Shown piece after piece: positions 1 through 5,217 of a DNA stretch of 5,217 bases. The position numbers were made by a program, and so were the translations under genes. How positions within the stretch are numbered: position 1 is the stretch's first letter; every line of letters begins with the position of its first letter. This DNA comes from Treponema sp. (GTDB taxonomy: Bacteria > Spirochaetota > Spirochaetia > Treponematales > Breznakiellaceae), in assembly GCA_031257695.1 (NCBI GenBank), contig JAIROB010000127.1, positions 1 through 5,217 on the forward strand, written 5' to 3'. The notes beneath the pieces were generated by a model. It did no database searches and was not told where the DNA came from. It saw nothing but the letters and a program-made list of their open reading frames with translations.

Positions 1-279
1 TCGGCAAAAACCCCGGCGGACGCGCTGGAGCGGATCCGCGGGGGCTACCGGCTGGGCTACCACAAGGCGGCAAAGATGGCCGCGGTGTCCGGCCGCGCCG
101 TGGTGAAGGCCGTGACGGAGCTGCCCCCGGAGCGGCTTGGGGCCCTGTTTATCGAAGCCGCCCCGTCTCCCCAGGCGGCGCTGGACGAAGCCCTGGCAAG
201 GGCCAGGGCCCGGGGGGTTGCGGTCCCCGGGGTACTCGTGCTGGCCGACGGCTGCGTCACCGTGCCGGAGCCGGGATAA
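1..279 (+). CDS. LarA-like nickel-dependent racemase family protein, C-terminal part (5' cut by window edge)
   Basis: An open frame runs from base 1 to a TAA at 277-279 and encodes 92 residues. It lacks its start, which lies beyond the left edge. The visible part reads as the C-terminal domain of the LarA (DUF2088) family. It has an ALERIRGGYRLGYHKAAK stretch (residues 8-25), then a V-T-E-L-P segment, a hydrophobic F-I-x-A-A-P-S-P-Q-A-A-L-D-E-A-L helix, and a final V-L-V-L-A-D-G...T-V-P strand close to the stop, as is usual in this family. Family members such as the Lactobacillus plantarum enzyme interconvert D- and L-lactate with a nickel-pincer cofactor; many paralogues act on other 2-hydroxy acids. 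The nickel-ligand and cofactor-tethering residues lie upstream and cannot be checked, so the substrate is unknown. Codon use is GC-rich like the operon to the right, so this looks like a resident gene. The family call is from remembered patterns, not a search. Confidence 0.62.
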   Translation, partial: SAKTPADALERIRGGYRLGYHKAAKMAAVSGRAVVKAVTELPPERLGALFIEAAPSPQAALDEALARARARGVAVPGVLVLADGCVTVPEPG

Positions 280-282
280 ATG

Positions 283-359
283 CGCTGTTCTCCCTCCACT
301 ATCGCCGACCAATACCGGTCCCCCCAGAACTGTGCGTTTATCCTGTCCTTCACCCGAAA
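283..359 (-). pseudogene. Transposase relic (IS200/REP-associated Y1 type), C-terminal motif only
   Basis: Read on the minus strand from about 359 down to 283, the sequence encodes a short peptide containing QFWGDRYWS followed by AIVEGE. This resembles the conserved segment near the C-terminus of IS200-like / REP-associated tyrosine transposases, where a G-H-[FIV]-W-G-[DE]-R-[YF]-W-S type motif comes after the catalytic region. In this frame a TAG stop lies just upstream (363-365), and no HUH or catalytic tyrosine region is present. Downstream of the motif the frame runs antisense into the end of the racemase-like gene and loses any family resemblance. It therefore appears to be a fragment of about 25 codons left from an insertion. 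The match rests on one motif and could be coincidence, so confidence is moderate to low. Confidence 0.42.
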
Positions 360-386
360 ACCCTATGCAAACCTCCTCTCCCGGGG

Positions 387-392
387 TATAGT
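387..392 (+). promoter_or_regulatory. Possible -10 element of the broken protease gene
   Basis: TATAGT matches the sigma-70 -10 consensus at five of six positions and lies 18 bases before the ATG at 411. A poor -35 candidate, TATGCA (364-369), sits 17 bases upstream and matches TTGACA at three positions. This is weak evidence on its own. It is listed because the surrounding sequence is a plausible leader with a good ribosome binding site (GGAG at 401-404). Confidence 0.22.
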
Positions 393-410
393 TAGGGCAG
401 GGAGAAAGGC

Positions 411-666
411 ATGAGTGTTTTTAAGGAGACAATCACCCTGGCTAATGCCAGTGACAAAGTAAGGGTTGAATGTGGCATTCTCAAGGAAATCCGCTCCGTT
501 ACTTTGGACGTCATGCCCGATACCGGGGCGTGGACCCTGGTTATCAATAGCGAAGGACATACTCCTCGGAACGTTGCCCCTTGAGGCGATGGATCTGATG
601 GTTGATCCGGCACATGAACAACTGGTCGGGGTCCACGGCGATCAGCCCCTGCACGTTCTCTACTAG
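411..666 (+). pseudogene. Clan AA aspartyl protease (retropepsin-like), internally deleted and frameshifted
   Basis: Both ends of a small retropepsin-like gene are visible but lie in different frames. The 5' part starts at ATG 411, with GGAG at 401-404 giving good spacing. It encodes MSVFKETITLANAS and, at residues 37-40, the catalytic D-T-G-A, followed by W-T-L-V-I-N, and then runs into a TGA at 582-584 after 57 codons. The 3' part lies in the next frame from about 547 to a TAG at 664-666. It encodes AKDILLGTLPLEAMDLMVDP and a terminal G-V-H-G-D-Q-P-L-H segment. I recall this pair of ends from Treponema-type clan AA proteases of roughly 120-130 residues, where some 40-50 residues separate the D-T-G-A strand from the D-I-L-L-G helix. 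Here they almost abut, so the middle (flap region) has been deleted and the frame lost. A functional product is very unlikely. The gene is clearly lower in GC than its surroundings. Confidence 0.72.
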
Positions 667-770
667 AAGGAATTCAGGCAAAATCAAGGTTGTAAAGCAA
701 AAGTTCGTGAGGTTCGAGGTTATCCTCTTATCCATGCTTTTAGTCTAATCAATCCACTAGGGTGTATATG

Positions 771-2603
771 TCATAAGGTGTCCGGGGAATCCAGCAGCGC
801 GGGGAGGCGCATATAGGTTTCCATGTAGCCCATGCGCCGTTTCTTGACATTGATATCCAGCAGGACATAGCCCTCTTTTTCGTCGAGGCGGAAGGAGCGG
901 ATGGAGACCGGGTCCTGTTCAGAAAGCCCGGCCTCGTCGGCTATGGAGCCCCGGACTACTTTTTTTACCAGATAGGAAGCGGAAAGCCCTCGGTTCGCCG
1001 AGGGGCTGAGGACGAGCCCGAAAAGCGGGGCGACCATGCGTTCCCGGCTGTCCTTTCTGGCGGCATCCGCCAGAGGCATATCCGGCCGGGGCGCGGTCAT
1101 CAGGACCTGCCGCCCGCCGCCGGAAGTGGTCAGCGCCACCAGCTCACCGGGCCGGCCGGAAAAGAGCCGGTCCTGCAGGGCGGGGATCAGGGCGCCCTGG
1201 GGAGCGCTTATCCCTTCGCCGTTGACGCCGGTGATAAAAAGGCCCTCGGCAACCTGGTGTTCCGAGGCGGGGGTAAAGGGCGCCACGTAGATGATCTCCG
1301 CGCCCTTGCTTGTTTCGCTGATGACCAACCCCAGCCAGGGCCGCTCGGCTTTGCCCCCGGCGATCATGGCCGGGAGCGCCGCGGCGAGCCGTTCCGCGGG
1401 CACCGCAAAGTTAAGGCCTTCGAACTGCTCCACCCCCGCAAAGACAATGCCCACCAGACGGCCCTCGGCATCCACCACGGGGCCGCCGGAATTGCCCTGG
1501 TTTACCGCCGCGTCGATCTGTATCACGTCCCCGATCTGGAGGAAACGCCGTCCCAGGGCGGAAACAATGCCCCTGGTCACGGTCTTTTCCAGGCCCCCGG
1601 GGGAGCCGATGGCAAGAACCGTGTCCCCCACCCGGGGAATGACCCAATCCACCAGGCTGAAGACGTACTCCGGCTTTACCTCAGCCTTGATAAGCGCCAG
1701 GTCCATGGCTTTGTCCCAGCCTATCACCCTGGCGGGGATCCGGGCGCTGGAAGAATCCCCCAGCCGTATGTAGAGCCGCGAGTACCCTTCGTAGGCGGGG
1801 TCCACCTCGCTGGCGATAACGTGGTAGTTGGTGATCATCAGCCCCGAGGGGTCCACAAAAAAGGCGGACCCCAGAACCCATTCCTGGGAACCCGCGCCAT
1901 GCTCAATCCTGAAGCCCCGGTTGACCTGCACCGTGGCAACCCCTTTGACCATGTCCGCGGCGGTGTCCTGCCCCAGGGCGTAACCGCGCAGATCCTCCGG
2001 AACGGTCCCGCCGCGGCTGTCCGCAATAGAAAAGAAGAACGCCGCGGCCCGGCGCTGCCGAACCGCCACGGCCCGCTCAAGAAAAGGCAGGGCATCGTCG
2101 GCTTCCAGGGCTTTCAGGTTATGGGATCGGACCGCGCCCAGAAACGCCGCCAGGTTGTCCCCGGCCTCAAGGCGATCCCTGGCCTCGGCCAGCAGCAGAT
2201 CCGGCTCCTGGCCCGTGCTCTCCACAGCAATCCCCAGGCTTGCGAGGGACCGGGCCAGGGACGCCGCGTCCTCCCAGCGTTTTTCGCTTACCGCCAGTTT
2301 TTGGGCCTCTTCGATGCCGCGGACGGCCTGGTCTTCCAGGGCCGCAAGCTCCGCCGCCGGGTGGGCCGCTTCCGCCGTGTCGCCGTAGATAACCCGGTAT
2401 ACGCCGATGAGGTGGACGGCCCGGACCGGCTCCTCAGTCACAAAGCGGCGTATATCCTCAAGCCGCAGATCTTCTGTTGACCGCGGCGGGGCGAGCCGCC
2501 TCTCCGCCTGGGCCGCGGTGACGCAGCCCAACAGTATCGCTGCGGCAATAAAAAGCGCCGCAGCAGCGATAGTATTTTTTACGCCGCCCATGCTTATCAC
2601 CAT
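771..2603 (-). CDS. HtrA/DegP-type exported serine protease with N-terminal helical domain and two PDZ-like regions
   Basis: This 610-residue S1C protease should cut misfolded or damaged proteins outside the cytoplasm. Residues 9-33 form an export signal: a basic N-region, a hydrophobic core at 12-25, then either a relaxed lipobox L-L-G-C (24-27) or a signal peptidase I site A-Q-A (31-33). Residues 34-235 are mostly helical, and the second half (about 135-180) is repeat-like. The trypsin-fold domain spans about 240-415 with a complete triad: H261 in I-T-N-Y-H-V-I, D301 in A-M-D-L-A-L-I, and S372 in G-N-S-G-G-P. A PDZ domain follows at about 421-505 (starting R-P-W-L-G-L) and a diverged second PDZ-like region at about 527-605. 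At 610 residues it is longer than the roughly 450-480 typical of DegP because of the N-terminal extension. It is last in the operon, ends in TGA (771-773), and overlaps the upstream gene by seven bases. Which housekeeping HtrA paralogue it matches is not clear, so no symbol is given. Confidence 0.9.
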   Translation of the reverse strand: MVISMGGVKNTIAAAALFIAAAILLGCVTAAQAERRLAPPRSTEDLRLEDIRRFVTEEPVRAVHLIGVYRVIYGDTAEAAHPAAELAALEDQAVRGIEEAQKLAVSEKRWEDAASLARSLASLGIAVESTGQEPDLLLAEARDRLEAGDNLAAFLGAVRSHNLKALEADDALPFLERAVAVRQRRAAAFFFSIADSRGGTVPEDLRGYALGQDTAADMVKGVATVQVNRGFRIEHGAGSQEWVLGSAFFVDPSGLMITNYHVIASEVDPAYEGYSRLYIRLGDSSSARIPARVIGWDKAMDLALIKAEVKPEYVFSLVDWVIPRVGDTVLAIGSPGGLEKTVTRGIVSALGRRFLQIGDVIQIDAAVNQGNSGGPVVDAEGRLVGIVFAGVEQFEGLNFAVPAERLAAALPAMIAGGKAERPWLGLVISETSKGAEIIYVAPFTPASEHQVAEGLFITGVNGEGISAPQGALIPALQDRLFSGRPGELVALTTSGGGRQVLMTAPRPDMPLADAARKDSRERMVAPLFGLVLSPSANRGLSASYLVKKVVRGSIADEAGLSEQDPVSIRSFRLDEKEGYVLLDINVKKRRMGYMETYMRLPALLDSPDTL

Positions 2604-2607
2604 ATCC
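2589..2607 (-). promoter_or_regulatory. Start region of the HtrA-like gene: overlap with the upstream stop, two candidate ATGs
   Basis: On the minus strand the upstream stop TGA (2599-2597) lies inside the start region, in the string ATGGTGA beginning at 2603. GAGG lies only two bases before the first ATG (2603), which is tight. A second in-frame ATG at 2591 (residue 5) has GGTG six bases upstream and GAGG about 14 bases upstream. Both starts keep the whole export signal. I chose 2603, but 2591 is nearly as plausible. The overlap points to translational coupling. Confidence 0.5.
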
Positions 2608-4270
2608 TCGCGCCGGTTTCCGACTGTTCCCGCACACCGTCCCCGTCCATGTCCCAGGAACGGATGACGGCGTCTCCCCGGTAGGTTTCGCCGTACTCGT
2701 AGAGGCCATCGCCGTCCCAGTCGCTTTCGGAAGACACAAGCTCCCCGGTGTCGTCCGGGGGAAAGTCGCTGCGCCTGAAACGGCGTATGGTTTCCAGCCT
2801 GCCGTCCAGGTCCATGTCGATCCGCTGGACCAGGGGCTGCCCCAGGAGGTACTCGGTCTCCGACACCAGGGCGTCCCCCAGGTACTCCCTGCTCCGCCGC
2901 CTGACCCCGTCCTGCATCTCCGTCCGTTCCACGCTGCCGGGAGCGGTCCTGCCGGGCTGCTCTATGAAAAGGGCCATGGCGGCCAGGACGCGGCGGGAAA
3001 CCGGCCTGATAAACTCCCGCTCGGGGTAGAGCAGGCTGCTCCCCAAAAAATCCCGGAAGCGCAGGGGGTTAAAGGAGAAATCCCCCGGCCTGGGGATGTA
3101 GGCCACGTTGTCCAACTCAGCGCGGAGCGCCAGGGGGTATTGCTCCCATTCCAGGAACACCCGGCGGCCCTCCATGGTTACAGGCTCCGGCCCCGAAACT
3201 TCGCCGGGAGGGGCCGCTATCTCAGCCCGGACCGGAAGGCCCCGGTCGAAGAACACTTCCAGCTCCGGCTCCAGATCCTGGTCCGCGTCGCAGGAATAGC
3301 CCTGGAGGAGGCCTTCCCGGTAAACGGCCCGGGATTCGTCATAGCCGTCCCGGTCAGCGTCGCAGGCAATAGTTCCGGTGAAGCGGGAAAGCCTGTCCTC
3401 AAAATCCCGGCGGCCTTCGGCGCTGCGGAGCAGGCCCCAGACCGTTTCCAGCAGGGCCTTGTCCAGCGCGGGTTCCCGAAATAGCTCCGTCACGGCCTGG
3501 CCGTCCTCTATGATCCCCAGGTTGAGCGCCGCGGGGATCCCCGCGGGGTTTGCGCCCCCGGCAGCGCGGTACGCGGCCACATAGCGGCGGGCTTCCTCGG
3601 CATCCCGGATGAAGGGCGCGGCCAAAAACGCCAGTTCCGGGTCCGCCTCCATCAGCAAGGGCAGCCGCCGCAGGCAGAGGGCGACAAGCTCCCGTTCATC
3701 GGCCGCGGGGATGCGGCCGGCGGCATGGGCAAAGAGGATCCGCGGCGCCTCCGGGGAACGGGGGTTCCGGTCCAGCGCCTCACCGAGGGTTTGGACGAAG
3801 AGGCGGCTGTCCGAAAGGCCCCGGTAGGCCCGGGCTTTGAGGCTGAGGACAGGCCCGTCGTCCCCGGCTTCCCGAAGAGACCCCAGGGCTTCTTCAAAGG
3901 AGCGGAGGGCGATGAGGGTTTCCGCCTCCAGCAGCCGGGCCCGGGCGGCGGAGTGCCTGTTCCAGCGGTTGTAGGCAAGGCCCAGGCGCAGGGCCTCCAG
4001 AACCGATCTCCGGGGCCGGTCCAGACGGCTGCGGACCAGGGCCAGGAGGTAGGAGAGGTCTGAAGAAACATCGGCGTAGTCCGCGGCCCGTTCCAGCGCC
4101 GCCTCCGCGGCTTCCCAGCGCCCCTCGGCAATGGCCGCCGCGGCCCAGCCGGCGTAGCGTTCCGCCGCGGCCGCGTCCCCGGTGTCCCGGTCCTGGGGGT
4201 TGAGCGTCCGGGGAAGGGCCGCCAACAGGACCGCCAGCAGGGGCAGCGCCGGGAAAAACGCCCGGGACAT
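2597..4270 (-). CDS. Exported helical-repeat (TPR-like) protein with five D-x-D-x-D-G motifs; function unknown
   Basis: The product is 557 residues. Residues 4-20 form a hydrophobic N-terminal export signal or anchor without a lipobox cysteine. Residues about 34-240 are Ala/Leu/Arg-rich antiparallel-helix repeats of TPR type, for example G-R-W-E-A-A-E-A-A-L-E-R-A at 50-62 and S-F-E-E-A-L-G-S-L-R-E-A at 124-135. The C-terminal half carries five copies of D-x-D-x-D-[G/L]-x-x-E, with the first Asp at 304, 328, 485, 517 and 540. This resembles short calcium-binding loops such as the Excalibur, dockerin or EF-hand type. Cysteines 303 and 327 stand directly before the first two copies. ATG 4270 overlaps the ftsH TAA by one base, and no strong ribosome binding site is close (GGAA about 10 bases upstream), so translation likely depends on coupling. 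The product probably acts in the periplasm or at the outer face, perhaps as a scaffold or partner of the next-door protease; that role is inferred from position only. Confidence 0.75.
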   Translation of the reverse strand: MSRAFFPALPLLAVLLAALPRTLNPQDRDTGDAAAAERYAGWAAAAIAEGRWEAAEAALERAADYADVSSDLSYLLALVRSRLDRPRRSVLEALRLGLAYNRWNRHSAARARLLEAETLIALRSFEEALGSLREAGDDGPVLSLKARAYRGLSDSRLFVQTLGEALDRNPRSPEAPRILFAHAAGRIPAADERELVALCLRRLPLLMEADPELAFLAAPFIRDAEEARRYVAAYRAAGGANPAGIPAALNLGIIEDGQAVTELFREPALDKALLETVWGLLRSAEGRRDFEDRLSRFTGTIACDADRDGYDESRAVYREGLLQGYSCDADQDLEPELEVFFDRGLPVRAEIAAPPGEVSGPEPVTMEGRRVFLEWEQYPLALRAELDNVAYIPRPGDFSFNPLRFRDFLGSSLLYPEREFIRPVSRRVLAAMALFIEQPGRTAPGSVERTEMQDGVRRRSREYLGDALVSETEYLLGQPLVQRIDMDLDGRLETIRRFRRSDFPPDDTGELVSSESDWDGDGLYEYGETYRGDAVIRSWDMDGDGVREQSETGARIW

Positions 4271-4272
4271 TA
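4268..4272 (-). promoter_or_regulatory. TAATG stop-start overlap between ftsH and the repeat-protein gene
   Basis: On the minus strand the ftsH stop TAA (4272-4270) shares its last A with the ATG (4270-4268) of the next gene. Such one-base overlaps usually mean that terminating ribosomes restart on the downstream gene. With no strong ribosome binding site close by, the output of the second gene probably follows that of ftsH. Confidence 0.7.
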
Positions 4273-5217
4273 GGGATCTTCCGCTCCTGCGCCGGAGGAA
4301 TCCGCGTCTTCCCGCGGGGGGAGATGCAGGATGACCCGCACCTCGTCGTCGGTAAGGGTTTCCTGGGCGATAAGGGCATCAGCGAGCCTTTCCAGCTCCG
4401 CCTTATGCTGGCGCATCAGTTTTTCAGCGGTGTCTCTTTGACGATCCAGAATGACGGCTACTTCCGCGTCGATGCGCCGGGCGGTGTCTTCGGAATATTC
4501 CTTGTGCCGGGCTATTTCCTTGCCGATGAAGATGGGCTCGTCCTCCTGGCCGTAGGTTATGGGCCCCAGTTCGGACATCCCCCATTCACAGACCATGCGC
4601 CGGGCCATTTCGGTGGCCTGCTGCAGGTCCTGTTTGGCGCCCGTGGTGGTTTCATCGTAGAGGAGTTTTTCCGCGACCCAGCCGCCGTAGCAGATGACGA
4701 TGCGGTCGTAGATCCAGCCCGCGGTGCGGCTGTAACTGTCCTCCAGGGGCAATGACATGGCCATTCCCAGGGCCTGGCCGTGGGGGATGATGGTCACCTT
4801 GTGGAGGGGATCGGCGTTTTTCAGGAAGTAATGGAGCAGCGCATGGCCCGCTTCGTGGATGGCGGTCATCCGCCGCTCCTTGTCGGAAACCACCAGGGTT
4901 TTACGGGCCACGCCCATGATCACCTTGTCCCGGGCCTCCTCGAAGTTGGTCATCCCCACCCTGGGCTTGTCCTGCCGGGCGGCAAAGAGCGCCGCCTCGT
5001 TGACCAGGTTGGCGATTTCAGCGCCGCTCATCCCCGGAGTCGCCCGGGCGATGCGGTTCAGGTCCACCTCGGAGGCAAGGGGGATCTTGGCGGCGTGGAT
5101 TTTGAGGATAGCCTCCCGTTCCTTGACATCCGGCATGGCCACCACCACCTGCCGGTCGAAACGTCCGGGGCGGAGCAGCGCCGGGTCAAGCACGTCGGGC
5201 CGGTTGGTGGCGGCCAA
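4270..5217 (-). CDS. ftsH: ATP-dependent zinc metalloprotease FtsH, C-terminal part (5' cut by window edge)
   Basis: About 315 C-terminal residues are present; numbering here starts at the right edge. FtsH is a hexameric inner-membrane AAA+ protease that pulls out and degrades membrane and short-lived cytoplasmic proteins. The fragment opens inside the AAA+ second region of homology (A-A-T-N-R-P-D...L-L-R-P-G-R-F-D-R), with the two arginine-finger residues at R16 and R19. It continues through the AAA+ lid (P-G-M-S-G-A-E-I-A-N-L-V-N-E-A-A) into the M41 protease domain. The zinc site is intact: H-E-A-G-H at 121-125 and the third ligand, Asp197, in T-T-G-A-K-Q-D-L. The family usually has Asn before this Asp; here it is Gln. 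A coiled-coil-prone helix (about 245-285) and the E-T-L-T-D-D-E-V segment lead to a short acidic tail. The membrane segments, Walker A and Walker B lie beyond the window. It is the first visible gene of the operon, and the identity is secure. Confidence 0.97.
   Translation of the reverse strand: MAATNRPDVLDPALLRPGRFDRQVVVAMPDVKEREAILKIHAAKIPLASEVDLNRIARATPGMSGAEIANLVNEAALFAARQDKPRVGMTNFEEARDKVIMGVARKTLVVSDKERRMTAIHEAGHALLHYFLKNADPLHKVTIIPHGQALGMAMSLPLEDSYSRTAGWIYDRIVICYGGWVAEKLLYDETTTGAKQDLQQATEMARRMVCEWGMSELGPITYGQEDEPIFIGKEIARHKEYSEDTARRIDAEVAVILDRQRDTAEKLMRQHKAELERLADALIAQETLTDDEVRVILHLPPREDADSSGAGAEDP

Larger units (their letters stand above)
280..770. other. Low-GC intergenic zone with decayed genes
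   Basis: About 490 bases separate the racemase-like gene from the end of the protease operon, and I see no intact gene here. The zone holds an antisense transposase-like relic next to the racemase stop, then a broken aspartyl protease gene. From 667 to 770 there is a stretch with no recognisable gene, RNA or strong terminator. Base composition differs sharply from both flanks: 46 of 120 bases are G or C in 661-780, against 45 of 60 in a sample of the operon (3901-3960). The two flanking transcription units converge here, so a terminator would be expected. Only weak stems are visible, such as GAGG-TTAT-CCTC around 714-725, without a clean T run. Confidence 0.6.

Noticed and set aside
466..666. 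A 66-codon open frame considered as an independent small gene
   Set aside because: Its first half is an out-of-frame reading of the aspartyl protease 5' end; only its last 40 or so codons look real, and these are the missing C-terminus of that same gene. It is better described as part of one broken gene.
704..725. tRNA T-arm-like string GGTTCGAGG
   Set aside because: The flanking bases do not form the five-pair T stem, and no acceptor, D or anticodon arms can be drawn around it.
690..740. Possible terminator: AAAGCA near 694 pairing with TGCTTT near 734, with an inner GAGG/CCTC stem
   Set aside because: The stems are only four to six base pairs, the loop between them is long and irregular, and no proper T run follows on either strand.
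1257..2480. A 407-codon open frame on the plus strand, opposite the HtrA-like gene
   Set aside because: It is fully antisense to a protease with an intact catalytic triad. Its translation is rich in Gly, Pro, His, Arg and Gln with no recognisable domain, as expected for an antisense frame in high-GC coding DNA, and it has no convincing ribosome binding site.
3652..4131. A 159-codon minus-strand open frame within the repeat-protein gene
   Set aside because: It is an out-of-frame reading of the same GC-rich coding strand; its Pro/Arg/Trp-rich translation has no family resemblance.
4324..4755. A 143-codon plus-strand open frame opposite ftsH
   Set aside because: It is antisense to the highly conserved M41 protease domain, so the openness is explained by ftsH codon use.
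1..5217. CRISPR array, phage or toxin-antitoxin module
   Set aside because: I saw no regularly spaced direct repeats, no phage genes, and no paired small genes; the only small gene is the broken protease.

Overview
The window looks like a chromosomal piece of a GC-rich spirochaete, probably a Treponema relative of the kind found in insect guts. This is inferred from the type of protein families present (a Treponema-type small clan AA aspartyl protease relic, a helical-repeat protein with D-x-D-x-D-G motifs, and an HtrA-like protease with a long N-terminal extension) and was not confirmed by any search. The operon is very GC-rich (45 of 60 bases G or C in 3901-3960). The central intergenic zone is much poorer (27 of 60 in 421-480; 46 of 120 in 661-780).

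Layout. (1) 1-279, plus strand: the last 92 codons of a gene resembling the C-terminal domain of the nickel-dependent lactate racemase (LarA) family, cut by the window edge. (2) 280-770: a stretch with no intact gene but with two relics. One is a short antisense fragment that looks like the C-terminal motif of an IS200/REP-type transposase (about 283-359, minus). The other is a broken clan AA aspartyl protease gene (411-666, plus), whose two ends are recognisable but whose middle is missing and whose halves are in different frames. (3) 771-5217, minus strand: three tightly packed genes, reading from the right edge leftwards. They are ftsH (3' part only), a secreted helical-repeat protein with five D-x-D-x-D-G motifs, and an HtrA/DegP-type serine protease.

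ftsH and the middle gene overlap by one base (TAATG), and the middle gene and the protease overlap by seven bases, so the three are almost certainly co-transcribed and translationally coupled. FtsH is a membrane-anchored ATP-dependent metalloprotease with its active domains in the cytoplasm. The other two products carry N-terminal export signals. The operon therefore appears to join cytoplasmic-side membrane-protein quality control to an exported protease and an exported repeat protein of unknown role. No promoter for the operon lies in the window; it should lie upstream of ftsH beyond the right edge.

I did not find a clear new defence or mobile system. The most useful observations are the internally deleted aspartyl protease relic, the transposase relic beside it, the regular acidic repeat in the middle operon gene, and the unusual domain make-up of the HtrA-like protein.
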